DNA of 64,000 bases from Shimia sagamensis (GCF_900182745.1 NZ_FXTY01000003.1:372001-436000); one strand, 5' to 3'. Positions 1 to 9,268 are shown, counted from the first letter of the stretch. Notes: generated by a model not told the origin, from the sequence alone. Numbers and translations: made by a program.

Positions 1-2
1 GG

Positions 3-1757
3 ACGCCGTTTGTCATGATGGATGTTGCCGGCACCATGCTGGTATTCTGCATGTTGTATATGTTCTTGGCCTTCACCAAGTCAGGTATGAGCAATTTTCG
101 GATCACCCAGGATTTGGAGCGACAGAAGTCCGAGATGAAGCTCATGTATGCCCGTATGGACCGGCATCAGACCGAGTTGCAGCAACTGTCACTTGTGGCG
201 CGGCATGCCAATGACAGTGTGATCATTACCGACCGGGAGAGGCGCATAGTCTGGGTCAACGATGCCTTTACGCGGGTCACCGGGTTTTCATTTGCGGAGG
301 CCAAAGGATCGATCATTGCTGATTTGCTGACCGGCGCGGATCATGCGCTGAAAGCGATCAACACCATTGATCTGGCTGTGGAAGCTGGCCAGCCGTTTCG
401 CGGTGAAGTGCAAAACGTCACTCGCGATGGACGCAAGATTTGGTTGGACGTGAACCTATTCCCTATTCGGGGGCTTGATGGGGAACCGGAGTTTTTTGTC
501 TCGATCGAGCGGGACGTGACGGAATCACGCAAATTGGCGGAGCAAATGGGCAAAGCCCGTCAGGCCGCTGAAGAGGGCGCGCGGGCCAAATCCGAGTTCT
601 TGGCCAATATGAGCCACGAGATCAGGACACCGCTGACAGGGGTGATAGGAATGGCCGATCTATTGTCCGAGACGACGTTAGATTCGGAGCAAGAGCGCTA
701 CGCCGACACGATCCGCGGGTCGTCACAGGCGCTTATGGCGATTATCAACGATATTCTGGATTTGTCCAAACTGGACGCGGGCCGGATGGAACTACATCCG
801 GTGAGTTTTGCGCCGCGTGCCTGTGTTCAGGAAACACTTGATCTGTTGACACCTGCGGCGCGCAGCAAGGGTTTGGAGCTTACATGTCATGTGGACAGCA
901 CAGCGCCGGAGTTCATCAAAGCTGATGATGGCCGGTTGCGGCAGGTGGTCACCAATATTGTTGGCAACGCCATCAAGTTCACCGAAGAGGGTGGGGTATA
1001 CTTGAAGCTGGGCCATGAAGTGGATGCGCAGGGCAAGCGGTTGATCGTTGAGGTCACAGACACTGGGATCGGCATTTCGAGGGAAAACCAGGCCCATATC
1101 TTTGATCATTTCACCCAGGCCGAAGCCGCAACCACGCGCAAATTTGGCGGCACGGGATTGGGTCTCTCGATTTCCAAACACATACTGGATGTGATGGGGG
1201 GCGCCATTTCGGTACACTCTGAAGAGGGTGAAGGTGCCAGCTTCCGCATGGAAGTCCCCTACGACGAGGCGGATCTGTCTTATGAGGCCCCCGGCAAGGT
1301 CGCGCAGGGCGTTCCTCTGACGCTTGTCCCGGGGCTACGGGTGCTGGTGGCGGAAGACAATAAGACCAACCGGTTCCTGTTGAAGAAATACCTGGCGGAT
1401 CAACCCATCGACTTGGCCTTTGCCAACGATGGTGTCGAAGCGGTGGAACAGGTGCAGAGTTTTGTGCCTGATCTTGTGTTTATGGACATGTCCATGCCCC
1501 GCATGAGCGGGCTGGAAGCGACGCGGGAAATTCGTGGTCTGGAGATTCCCCAGCCGTCCATTGTTGCTTTGACAGCCCATGCTTTTGATGAAGAGATGCG
1601 AGCTTGTTTGGATGCGGGTATGGATGACTTCCTGACCAAGCCGATCCGGAAAGCCGCGCTGATTGAGTGGATGGTTCAGTTTCAGCAACGTCTACTGGAT
1701 GCGCGTGCGACAGATCTAATTGAGGCCGGTGATCCACCTGTAGAAGGCGCGGCGTAA
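3..1757 (+). CDS. Hybrid sensor histidine kinase (5' partial)
   Basis: The frame is open to the left edge, so the gene begins outside the window. The first in-frame ATG is at 15. What remains runs in order: a hydrophobic membrane segment (residues about 1-22 from that ATG), a short coiled stretch, a PAS domain (about 55-175), a HisKA dimerisation domain with the phospho-accepting motif MSHEIRTP (His201), an HATPase domain with DTGIGI and GGTGLGLSI boxes, and a C-terminal receiver domain with EDN, MDMSMP (Asp491) and a conserved KP. This is a membrane-anchored hybrid kinase that would pass phosphate from His to its own Asp and then to an unseen HPt protein. The input signal and output cannot be read from the window. 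It is followed by a 150-base gap, so the next gene is probably a separate unit. Confidence 0.9.
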   Translation, partial: TPFVMMDVAGTMLVFCMLYMFLAFTKSGMSNFRITQDLERQKSEMKLMYARMDRHQTELQQLSLVARHANDSVIITDRERRIVWVNDAFTRVTGFSFAEAKGSIIADLLTGADHALKAINTIDLAVEAGQPFRGEVQNVTRDGRKIWLDVNLFPIRGLDGEPEFFVSIERDVTESRKLAEQMGKARQAAEEGARAKSEFLANMSHEIRTPLTGVIGMADLLSETTLDSEQERYADTIRGSSQALMAIINDILDLSKLDAGRMELHPVSFAPRACVQETLDLLTPAARSKGLELTCHVDSTAPEFIKADDGRLRQVVTNIVGNAIKFTEEGGVYLKLGHEVDAQGKRLIVEVTDTGIGISRENQAHIFDHFTQAEAATTRKFGGTGLGLSISKHILDVMGGAISVHSEEGEGASFRMEVPYDEADLSYEAPGKVAQGVPLTLVPGLRVLVAEDNKTNRFLLKKYLADQPIDLAFANDGVEAVEQVQSFVPDLVFMDMSMPRMSGLEATREIRGLEIPQPSIVALTAHAFDEEMRACLDAGMDDFLTKPIRKAALIEWMVQFQQRLLDARATDLIEAGDPPVEGAA

Positions 1758-1909
1758 GCGCGGCGCGTGAGGGCGATTTTCCTTTGTCTCCCAATCTCAA
1801 ATTTGTAAAATTTTGAAATTGTTTTGTTACGAGGCCCGACAACAATCTTGGCATTGATTTAATCCGCATTTCTTAGATCGAGACTCCACTTGTTTCTGGA
1901 GCCTCGGTC

Positions 1910-4279
1910 ATGGCCACAACTTTTGATGTTTTTTATCTCGGCGTCTTTGCAGATCTCGATCCAATTGAAGGGGACTATTCTGCTGAAAACGCCGAAAGTT
2001 TGGTTGGGGCGGTAATTGGCGAGGCTGATGCACCTCTGTCCGGCAATGTCGCCACAATGAGCCAATACGGGTCGGATTACGAAGAGTATTACATCAACAA
2101 TAATGAAGGTAACGATCAGTTCCAAATTGATGGCGGTACGCCTCTGACCTTTGATAGTCTGGTCGAATACAATGCAACGATCACTTATACAGATGGCACC
2201 ACAGCCAACATTACAGCGGTGGTGTTCCAGTCCACAGATGGGCAAACCTTTCTGGCGCCAGAGTATACCAACAACAATGACCAATACGCGCTCGAGTCCC
2301 AGGCGATCCAGTCTCTGACACTCAATAGCGTTGCCACTGCTGGCGATGACATGATCAGCGACCGGGTGGATGGAGACTATATCGTCGAAGATGGTGTTGT
2401 TGACGGGACGGACAGCGGGGACGATATATCCGTTGGGTTTACAGACACCGCCGGCGACCGGGTAACTGAAGGTGCAGACAGTATAAACGCTGCAGGAGGA
2501 GATGACACTGTGAACGCCGGAGGTGGTGATGACACAGTGGACGGTGGCGCGGGCAACGACGTGGTGACGGCTGAAGAAGGTAACGACCTGGTTCTCGGTG
2601 GTGCAGGTCAGGACACCCTCTACGGGATGTCGGACAATGACACCATTATCGCGGGTGATGGGGCGGATGTTGTTTATGGGGGCACTGGCGACGACTCTCT
2701 CGAAGGTGGCGGTAATGGGGATTTCCTTTCTGGTGGTTCAGGGAACGACACCATTTACGGCGACGCTGATAGTAATCCGGGCGAAGAATGGCAGATCCAT
2801 TCCAGCTGGAATGCGTATTTCCTGGGCAATGGCACCGATTTAGATGGAGATGAATCCAGCGGTTACTCCCACAATGCGGCCAGTCTTTTGGGCAGTTATG
2901 GCTCGTCAGACACTCCCATTTCGGGGCAAACCGTCCGTGTTGATATCAACGACTTTGACGGCGACGGTGGCGTAGACGAAAACAGCGAGATGGCGTCTGG
3001 CGCTGTGTCCGAGATGAAAATTGACGGCGTGGACCAAGTGTTGGACAACAATGCCGGCTATCAAGCGACAGTGACGTTTGACGATGGATCAACTGGCACA
3101 TTTACGGCCGTTGTTTTTCAGACGGTTGATGGCGACTTTTATTTGGCGCCGGAGTATTCCAACAACGACGACATGGAGTTGTTGTCGAGCAAGCCCATCC
3201 AGTCGATCTCCCTAGACAGCGTTTTCAGCGACAATAACTATCTGATATCGGACCGATGGGATGCCATCGCGGATGAAGATGGTGGCGACGACACTATTTA
3301 CGCCGGTGAAGGGGACGACGTTGTCTATGGCGAAGGGGGCGACGATACAATTTTCGGGGAAGACGGCCAAGACACGTTGGACGGCGGTGAGGGTGACGAC
3401 AAGCTCCATGGTGGCACTGGGGACGACGTCTTTGTGGTCAGCGGTGGCAATGACACGATTTCAGACTTCAACTCTGGCAACTCTGGTGCGCTGCGTGATG
3501 GGGACAGCGACAACAACGATTTTGTCGACCTAAGCGGGCATTACGATCATATGGATGAGCTGCGCGCCGACTTGGCGGACGACGGTGTGCTCAACCAATC
3601 CAACACGCTTAATGCCAAGGGCAACACGGTGGATTATTCCGACAACACGCAGTTTGGCGATGGCAGTCTGAGTTTCACAGGAAATGTGGAGCTGACGGCG
3701 GATAACACCGGGGTCGTGTGCTTCACCACTGGAACTATGATTTTGACGCCGCAGGGCGAGCGCCCGATCGAGAGCCTGAAACCGGGTGACATGGTCACCA
3801 CAATGGACAATGGACCGCAGCCAATTGTGTGGATTGGCAGCACATCTCTGTCGGGTCATCAGTTGAGCGCGCAGCCGAAATTGCAGCCTATCCATATCAA
3901 TGCGGGTGTGCTGGATGTCGATCGTCCACTGCTGGTGTCACCACAGCACGGCGTATTGCTGCCGGGCAGCGATATTTTGGTGCGGGCGACCCATTTGCAT
4001 CGGTTTGTGAAGGGCACACGAGTGGCCTCAGGCAAACAGAGGGTAACCTATTTCCACATGATGTTTGAGCGCCACCAGATTGTGTTCTCCAACGGCTGCC
4101 CCAGCGAGAGCCTCTATCCGGGGCCAATGGCTCTGCAGGCGATGAATGCTGAGGCGCGGGCGGAAATTGATGTGCTGTTCCCCGGGGTGTTGGGGATGTC
4201 TGTGCGGGATAAAGTGTCGAGGCTATACGGGGACACCGCGCGAGACGTTGCGCGCAAGCCCGGCCAGGACGTGGCGTGA
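1910..4279 (+). CDS. Hint-domain RTX-type calcium-binding protein
   Basis: A 789-residue acidic protein with no signal peptide, as expected for a type I secretion substrate. It has a duplicated N-terminal beta module (residues about 1-145 and 300-445; both copies carry a 'VVFQ..DG..FLAPEY' core and end in 'PIQS.(T/S)L.SV'). Each copy is followed by GGxGxDxxx RTX nonapeptides (about 180-285 and 465-525). A C-terminal Hint_2 (Hedgehog/intein-like) domain starts at about residue 603 with CFTTGTMI and continues to about 745. The Cys at the domain start and the GD.V box fit a Hint fold, but self-processing is not shown. Start ATG 1910 follows GGAG at about 8 bases. A strong terminator follows. Related proteins are common in Rhodobacteraceae and mostly uncharacterised; a surface or biofilm role is inference. 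Confidence 0.85.
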   Translation: MATTFDVFYLGVFADLDPIEGDYSAENAESLVGAVIGEADAPLSGNVATMSQYGSDYEEYYINNNEGNDQFQIDGGTPLTFDSLVEYNATITYTDGTTANITAVVFQSTDGQTFLAPEYTNNNDQYALESQAIQSLTLNSVATAGDDMISDRVDGDYIVEDGVVDGTDSGDDISVGFTDTAGDRVTEGADSINAAGGDDTVNAGGGDDTVDGGAGNDVVTAEEGNDLVLGGAGQDTLYGMSDNDTIIAGDGADVVYGGTGDDSLEGGGNGDFLSGGSGNDTIYGDADSNPGEEWQIHSSWNAYFLGNGTDLDGDESSGYSHNAASLLGSYGSSDTPISGQTVRVDINDFDGDGGVDENSEMASGAVSEMKIDGVDQVLDNNAGYQATVTFDDGSTGTFTAVVFQTVDGDFYLAPEYSNNDDMELLSSKPIQSISLDSVFSDNNYLISDRWDAIADEDGGDDTIYAGEGDDVVYGEGGDDTIFGEDGQDTLDGGEGDDKLHGGTGDDVFVVSGGNDTISDFNSGNSGALRDGDSDNNDFVDLSGHYDHMDELRADLADDGVLNQSNTLNAKGNTVDYSDNTQFGDGSLSFTGNVELTADNTGVVCFTTGTMILTPQGERPIESLKPGDMVTTMDNGPQPIVWIGSTSLSGHQLSAQPKLQPIHINAGVLDVDRPLLVSPQHGVLLPGSDILVRATHLHRFVKGTRVASGKQRVTYFHMMFERHQIVFSNGCPSESLYPGPMALQAMNAEARAEIDVLFPGVLGMSVRDKVSRLYGDTARDVARKPGQDVA
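4257..4279 (+). repeat. 3' end of Hint gene, copy 1 of a duplicated segment
   Basis: The last 23 bases of the Hint gene, including its TGA stop, match 6839-6861 at 19 of 23 positions. All four differences are transitions. In both places a GGGCGGCC terminator hairpin follows 16-19 bases later, and then the 3' end of a minus-strand RTX gene. Confidence 0.5.
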
Positions 4280-4295
4280 GATCAAGCAGGCGCGA

Positions 4296-4333
4296 AACGG
4301 GCGGCCTTGGGAACAGGCCGCCTGTTTTGGTTT
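4296..4333 (+). terminator. Intrinsic terminator after the Hint/RTX gene
   Basis: A 12-bp stem (4296-4307 with 4315-4326, one G-T pair, core GGGCGGCCT) with a 7-base loop is followed by TTTTGGTTTTTG. It sits 17 bases after the Hint gene stop and just beyond the stop of the convergent RTX gene, so it may serve both. The plus-strand tail is the stronger one. Confidence 0.85.
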
Positions 4334-4349
4334 TTGTTTCTGGGGTCAA

Positions 4350-6629
4350 TCACAATTGCACCACGTCGTCCCCAATTTGCCAGTGATAGAGAGTTTCGAT
4401 GAACAATGATTGCCCATTGTCAAAACGGATCTCGATACCAGGGCGCGAGTCGAAGCCGTAGATCAGGGCAATTTGCCCGTCGCCGTCTGTGTCTCTGAAG
4501 CCGTATAGTTCAAGTGTATCTGCGTCATCTTTAAAGTCGGTGATGGTGTCGTTGCCATCCCAGTGGCGGAATTGGAAGACATCCGCCCCTGTGCCACCTG
4601 TCAGAGTGTCGTTGCCGTCCCCGCCGTCAAGGATGTCCTTTCCCGTGCCTCCGAAAAGGACGTCGTTGTCGCTGCCACCGTATAGTTCGTCGTTGCCGCT
4701 GCCGCCATAAAGCTGGTCGGTTCCGCGGGCGCCATACAGCGTGTCATTACCCCCGTTGCCCCGAAGCAGATTCGAAAAATCGTTGCCTCCGATCTCGTCG
4801 TGTCCGCGATTGGATCCGGATGCGCCTTCAAAGTTTTTGATGGTGTCGTTGGCGCTCCAGCCACCGGAAACACTGTTGTTGTCTAGATCAATATCCACGC
4901 CGGTGGGGCTGTCGAAGTAGCTGATGTAATCGTTGCCGAATCCGCCGTCAAAACGCTCCCGGCCGCCACCAGCCTTGACGTAGTCGTTGCCAAACCCAAG
5001 CGAGATGTAGTCGTTGCCTTTGCCGCCGTAGACTTTGTCATCGCCGTCACCAGCAATGATTTTGTCGTTGCCGTCGCCGCCGTAGATTGTGTCATTGCCG
5101 TCTTCCGAGGAGATTGTGTCATTCCCGCCGTGGGTTTTGATGAGATTGGCTGCCCTAGTTCCAATTACCCTGTCAGACCCGTTTTTGGAGCCAGTGACGT
5201 TTTCAAAGCCACTGATGATGTCGTTTGTTGCCCAGGACCCCGAGACCGCGTGGGTCTGCAGATTGATGTTCACACCGGTTTTGCTGTCGTAGTAGCTGAT
5301 GGTGTCATTACCTTCGCCGCCGTGGAACTCTTCGCGACCACCGGCGACCCGTACGTAGTCGTTGCCGTCGCCCAGGAAAATTGTGTCGTTTCCTTTGCCG
5401 CCATAGACTTTGTCATTGCCGTCACCCGCATAGATGGTGTCGTTGCCATCGCCGGCGTAGATCTTGTCATTGCCGCCGAACGTCTTGATGGTGTTGGCCC
5501 CGGATGTGCCATAGATTTTGTCGTGTCCAATGCGGGAGCCGGTCACACTTTCAAAGCCGCTGATGGCATCGTTGGTTGCCCAACCGCGGGATGCCGCGTT
5601 TGTTGCCAAGTTGATGGTCACGCCTTTGGAGCTGTTATAGTAGCTGATGGTGTCATGACCGCTGCCGCCGTGGAACTCCTCGCGGCCGCCACCCGCGCGG
5701 ACGTAATCATTGCCGCTTCCCAAATGCACGACGTCGTTGCCCTTGCGTGAAAAGACTTTGTCGTTGCCACCCGCCGCGCGAATGACATCATCACCGTTGG
5801 TGCCGATGATACGATCGTCTGTGTCAGCGCCCAGGATGTCTTCAGTCTCAATGATTTGGAAGTCGTATTCGCCCAGGTGGCTATAGCTTATGGTCTGGTT
5901 CCGTAAATTTTCGACCCCAGAGTGTTCCAAAAACAGGTAGTAGGTGCCGCCTTCGGATGGCGTGAACGCGAGTATGTCAGGGGATTTGAGATTGAAATCC
6001 GCAACAACGTTGCCTTGATCATCCAAGATCTTGAGCGGGATGTATTCCTCGCCCCGTCCGTCACCCAGTGTAATATTGATAGCGTATCGCTTGCCGTCTT
6101 CGAGCGTTACCTCAAACATGTCGGCATCGCCGTCGTAGTCGAGGCTGCCCACCGTTGATTCCGCAAGATTGACGGAGGTTGCCTCTGCTATTGTGTTACC
6201 CTCAGGGTCGGTCACCTCGTTGATCGTGAAGGTGTACTCAACGTCATCGGGTGCACGGTGGCGAAAATTGATGAAGTAGGTGCCGGCCGTTTCAATTCTT
6301 TGCGGCAGATGATTGTAGTAGCCGTTGTTGTCGCCGATGCTTCCCCAATTAAGATACCTATCCCTGTCCGCGTCATACTCAAACCTACTAATGTAGGAGC
6401 GGAGGGTGTCGTGGTCTTCGGCGTTTAGACCGGACCCGGGCGCATATGCGAAGGCAAACTCGTAAATTTTTCCGGCCTCTAGAGTCACCCCAATCACGTC
6501 TGTGTCCCACCGGTCAAATGCGCTGGTGACCGTCTCGCCCACATCGACGATGCGTGCAGTTGCTGGCGTGTCGCCAATGTCGGGTTCAGGGGCGTTGAGC
6601 GGGCTGGACAAAGCGTTTTCTAACGTCAT
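4350..6629 (-). CDS. RTX/PPC-domain putative secreted protein, paralog A
   Basis: A 759-residue acidic protein. Two PPC-like beta-sandwich domains (residues about 20-130 and 145-245) are followed by a long RTX region with GGNGNDxx nonapeptides. Within it are three spaced copies of a larger module of the form D.ISYY.S..GV.I.L....S..WA.NDxI..FE...GS (about 315-620). The C-terminal DVFQF..GNDTI.DF segment is typical of the end of RTX proteins, and there is no Sec signal, so export by type I secretion is likely. It is about three-quarters similar in layout to the gene at 6935-9268 and must be a tandem duplicate. No enzymatic domain is visible. Start ATG 6629 is chosen because the paralog begins equivalently; the ribosome site is weak. 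A CtrA-like site lies about 127 bases upstream. Confidence 0.85.
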   Translation of the reverse strand: MTLENALSSPLNAPEPDIGDTPATARIVDVGETVTSAFDRWDTDVIGVTLEAGKIYEFAFAYAPGSGLNAEDHDTLRSYISRFEYDADRDRYLNWGSIGDNNGYYNHLPQRIETAGTYFINFRHRAPDDVEYTFTINEVTDPEGNTIAEATSVNLAESTVGSLDYDGDADMFEVTLEDGKRYAINITLGDGRGEEYIPLKILDDQGNVVADFNLKSPDILAFTPSEGGTYYLFLEHSGVENLRNQTISYSHLGEYDFQIIETEDILGADTDDRIIGTNGDDVIRAAGGNDKVFSRKGNDVVHLGSGNDYVRAGGGREEFHGGSGHDTISYYNSSKGVTINLATNAASRGWATNDAISGFESVTGSRIGHDKIYGTSGANTIKTFGGNDKIYAGDGNDTIYAGDGNDKVYGGKGNDTIFLGDGNDYVRVAGGREEFHGGEGNDTISYYDSKTGVNINLQTHAVSGSWATNDIISGFENVTGSKNGSDRVIGTRAANLIKTHGGNDTISSEDGNDTIYGGDGNDKIIAGDGDDKVYGGKGNDYISLGFGNDYVKAGGGRERFDGGFGNDYISYFDSPTGVDIDLDNNSVSGGWSANDTIKNFEGASGSNRGHDEIGGNDFSNLLRGNGGNDTLYGARGTDQLYGGSGNDELYGGSDNDVLFGGTGKDILDGGDGNDTLTGGTGADVFQFRHWDGNDTITDFKDDADTLELYGFRDTDGDGQIALIYGFDSRPGIEIRFDNGQSLFIETLYHWQIGDDVVQL

Positions 6630-6755
6630 GCAGAACCAAGGTCAGTTTAGGGTTTCAAATGATGTGCGCCCGTTTGCAGAGCGAATTTTCTTTTTGGAGA
6701 ATTTCAATTCAAAAGATCGCGCCTAGGATGATTATCGGTGTCCTAGAATTCAAGG

Positions 6756-6771
6756 TAAATAGCTGGTTAAC
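6756..6771 (-). promoter_or_regulatory. Near-match CtrA box upstream of RTX paralog A
   Basis: On the plus strand this reads TAAA-N7-TTAAC, one mismatch from the CtrA consensus TTAA-N7-TTAAC. It lies about 127 bases before the start of the 4350-6629 gene. The second RTX paralog has an exact box at a similar distance and in the same orientation. Confidence 0.35.
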
Positions 6772-6838
6772 GCAGCTATATTTTTCACATGTGTCACCAA
6801 GACACTTGCTTTGGTTGCCTTGCAAGAAGAGGTGCCAC

Positions 6839-6861
6839 AGCCCGGTTGGGGCGTGGCGTGA
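6839..6861 (+). repeat. Remnant copy of the Hint gene 3' end
   Basis: Matches 4257-4279 at 19 of 23 bases, including the stop codon, but no Hint coding sequence precedes it. Together with the terminator that follows both copies, it suggests that the tandem RTX duplication carried a piece of the neighbouring Hint gene end. Confidence 0.45.
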
Positions 6862-6880
6862 AGGCTGTCCAACGTAAAAT

Positions 6881-6912
6881 CGGGCGGCCCTCAAAAGAGG
6901 CCGCCCGTTTTT
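6881..6912. terminator. Bidirectional-type terminator hairpin after RTX paralog B
   Basis: CGGGCGGCC (6881-6889) pairs with GGCCGCCCG (about 6899-6907). The hairpin is flanked by TTTTTT on the plus side and by AAAAT on the left, giving a T-run on the minus side too. It lies 23 bases beyond the stop of the 6935-9268 gene and probably ends its transcript. Confidence 0.75.
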
Positions 6913-6934
6913 TCGGCTCAGCGCTGGGTTCGCA

Positions 6935-9268
6935 CTAAAGTTGGATGAAGTCGTCGTTGCCAATGAGCCCATAGAAGATGTTCTCGATGGTAAGTGTTTG
7001 GCCATTATCAAAGCGGACTTCCACGGTGTAAAAACCAACGCGCCACAATCTTGCATAGTTGCCATCACCATCCAGATCCCTGAAACCGTCAGCTTCAATT
7101 TTGTCGATGCCATCTTGGAAGTCGGAGATAGTGTCGTTGCCATCACCCAAATTGAAGTGGAACACGTCCGCACCCGAACCACCATAAAGCAGGTCGTCTC
7201 CGGATCCGCCGTCGAGAAAGTCGTTGCCACTTTCGCCGCGGAGGTTATCGCTAGAGCTACCGCCAAACAAGCGGTCGCTGCCACTGCCTCCGAATAGCCT
7301 GTCGCTGGAGGATCCGCCAAACAAGGTGTCGTTGCCTGTGCCACCATAAAGCGTGTCGTATCCGCTGCCACCGTCGAGCCTGTCGTTGCCTGATCCGCCA
7401 TCGAGTCTGTCGCTGCCGCTGCGACCGTAGAGCTTGTCATTGCCGCCGTAGCCTTTCAAGACGTTGGACCCGGAGGTCCCATACATTGTATCCGCCCCTT
7501 TGTTGGACCCAGAGGCGCTTTCGAAATTCTTAATGCTATCGTTGCTACCCCAGGCGCCTGATACTCTGTCCGCTTCCAGATCGATCCAAATTCCGCCCGT
7601 GCTGTCATAATAGCTGATGTAGTCGTTGCCAGAGCCGCCATCTAAGCGTTCCCGGCCGCCACCCGCTTTGACATAGTCGTCGCCGTCTCCAAGGGAGACG
7701 TAGTCGTTGCCGCTGCCGCCATAGACCTTGTCGTTGCCACTACCCGCAATGATTTTGTCGTTGCCGTCGCCGCCGTAGATTGTGTCATTGCCGTCCCGGG
7801 CAGAGATTGTGTCATCGCCGCCGTAAGTTTTGATGATGTTGGCGCCGGAGGTGCCTCGGATCGTATCAGACCCGTTTTTGGAGCCGGAGACGTTTTCGAA
7901 GCCGCTGATGATGTCGTTTGTTGCCCAGGACCCTGAGACTGCGTTGGTCGTTAGGTTGATGTTCACACCGGTTTTGCTGTCATAATAGCTGATGGTGTCG
8001 CGGCCGCTGCCGCCGTGGAATTCTTCGCGGCCGCCGCCGACCCGGACATAGTCGTTGCCTGCGCCGAGATAGACCTTGTCGGTGCCGCCGCCGGCATAGA
8101 CCTTGTCGTTGCCGCCGTAGGTGCGGATGGTATTGGCCCCGTCCGTGCCGAAGATTTTGTCATGCCCAATGCGGGAGCCGGAGACGTTTTCAAACCCGCT
8201 GATGACGTCGTTGGAGGCCCATCCGCGTGATACAGCGTTGGTCGCCAAGTTGATGGTCACGCCTTTGGAGCTTTCATAGTAGCTAAGGGAGTCGCGGCCG
8301 CTTCCGCCATGAAATTCCTCGCGGCCGCCGCCAGCGCGGACATAATCATTGCCGGCCCCCAAGTGCACGACATCGTTGCCTTTGAGTGAGTAAACTTTGT
8401 CGTTGCCACCCGCTGCACGGATAGTGTCATCACTATTGGTGCCAGTGATGCGATCGTCGGTGCCGGTGCCTACGATTTCTTCTACTTCGACAATCTGGAA
8501 TTCGTATTCGCCCAGGTGGCTGCGCGACGGCTCCCGTAGACGTGACCCCCAGATGTGCTCCATAGACAGGTAGTATGTACCGCCCTCAGATGGGGTGAAC
8601 ACTAGTATATCCGGCGTGTTGAGGTTGAAGTCCGCAACAACGTTGCCTTGATCATCCAGGATTTTGGCGGGGATGTAGTCCTTCCCGCTGCCATCACCCA
8701 AAGTAATGTTGACAGCGTACCTTTTGCCCGCTTCGAGATCCACCTCAAACATGTCAACATCGCCAGAATAGTCGAGGTCGCCATCCATTTGGTCACCGAC
8801 GCTGATGGAGGTTGCATCTGCTATCGAGCCACCGTCACGATCAATCACTTCGTTCACGGTGAAGGTGTAGTCGACGGGTTCCTCGACACCGGAAGAACTG
8901 TGCCAACCTTTGATGAAGAAGGTACCGGTAACATCAATTTTCAGTGGCAGCGTGGCATTGCTGTAGTCATCTCCATAGATTTGGACACCTGTGTATGTGC
9001 CTGTGTCGTCGTTATACTCATACCGCGCCATCTCAATGCGGAATGTGTAGTAGTCTTCAACTGTGTGACCGGAGCCTGGCGCATAGTCGAAGTTAAACTC
9101 GTAGATTTTTCCGGCTTCCAGAGTGACACCGAACATGTCCTCGTCAAACCGTTCAAACGTGCTGCTGACAGTTTCGCCTACATCGACCATCCGCGCGGTG
9201 GCAGGGCTTTGGCCAATGTCGGGCGCTGGGGCGTTCAGTGGCGGGGAAGAGAGGTTTTCAATTGGCAT
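6935..9268 (-). CDS. RTX/PPC-domain putative secreted protein, paralog B
   Basis: A 777-residue paralog of the 4350-6629 product with the same order: two PPC-like domains (residues about 20-130 and 150-255), then RTX nonapeptides with three ISYY-type modules, then a C-terminal RTX block. It differs in a longer Ser-rich RTX run near the end (repeats of the type FGGSGSDRL and FGGSSSDRL, about 650-715). There is no Sec signal; type I secretion is inferred from the RTX architecture and C-terminal DVFHF..GNDTI.DF. The TolC gene at 10550 is nearby, but no type I ABC or adaptor gene is in the window. Start ATG 9268 is the first that matches the paralog. An exact CtrA box lies 135-150 bases upstream. 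Confidence 0.85.
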   Translation of the reverse strand: MPIENLSSPPLNAPAPDIGQSPATARMVDVGETVSSTFERFDEDMFGVTLEAGKIYEFNFDYAPGSGHTVEDYYTFRIEMARYEYNDDTGTYTGVQIYGDDYSNATLPLKIDVTGTFFIKGWHSSSGVEEPVDYTFTVNEVIDRDGGSIADATSISVGDQMDGDLDYSGDVDMFEVDLEAGKRYAVNITLGDGSGKDYIPAKILDDQGNVVADFNLNTPDILVFTPSEGGTYYLSMEHIWGSRLREPSRSHLGEYEFQIVEVEEIVGTGTDDRITGTNSDDTIRAAGGNDKVYSLKGNDVVHLGAGNDYVRAGGGREEFHGGSGRDSLSYYESSKGVTINLATNAVSRGWASNDVISGFENVSGSRIGHDKIFGTDGANTIRTYGGNDKVYAGGGTDKVYLGAGNDYVRVGGGREEFHGGSGRDTISYYDSKTGVNINLTTNAVSGSWATNDIISGFENVSGSKNGSDTIRGTSGANIIKTYGGDDTISARDGNDTIYGGDGNDKIIAGSGNDKVYGGSGNDYVSLGDGDDYVKAGGGRERLDGGSGNDYISYYDSTGGIWIDLEADRVSGAWGSNDSIKNFESASGSNKGADTMYGTSGSNVLKGYGGNDKLYGRSGSDRLDGGSGNDRLDGGSGYDTLYGGTGNDTLFGGSSSDRLFGGSGSDRLFGGSSSDNLRGESGNDFLDGGSGDDLLYGGSGADVFHFNLGDGNDTISDFQDGIDKIEADGFRDLDGDGNYARLWRVGFYTVEVRFDNGQTLTIENIFYGLIGNDDFIQL

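Larger units (their letters stand above)
6630..6934. other. Intergenic region between the two RTX paralogs
   Basis: About 305 bases without a complete gene. Contents: an inverted repeat CTAGGA-N12-TCCTAG (6723-6746), a CtrA-like box (6756-6771), a 23-base copy of the 3' end of the Hint gene (6839-6861) and a terminator hairpin (6881-6912). The frame ending at that copied stop (6861) is open only back to about 6763 and has no convincing start, so it reads as a remnant rather than a gene. Confidence 0.6.

Noticed and set aside
4900..8450. Regular repeats that could suggest a CRISPR or satellite array
   Set aside because: The repeats are in frame and encode GGxGxDxxx nonapeptides; there are no constant repeats with unique spacers.
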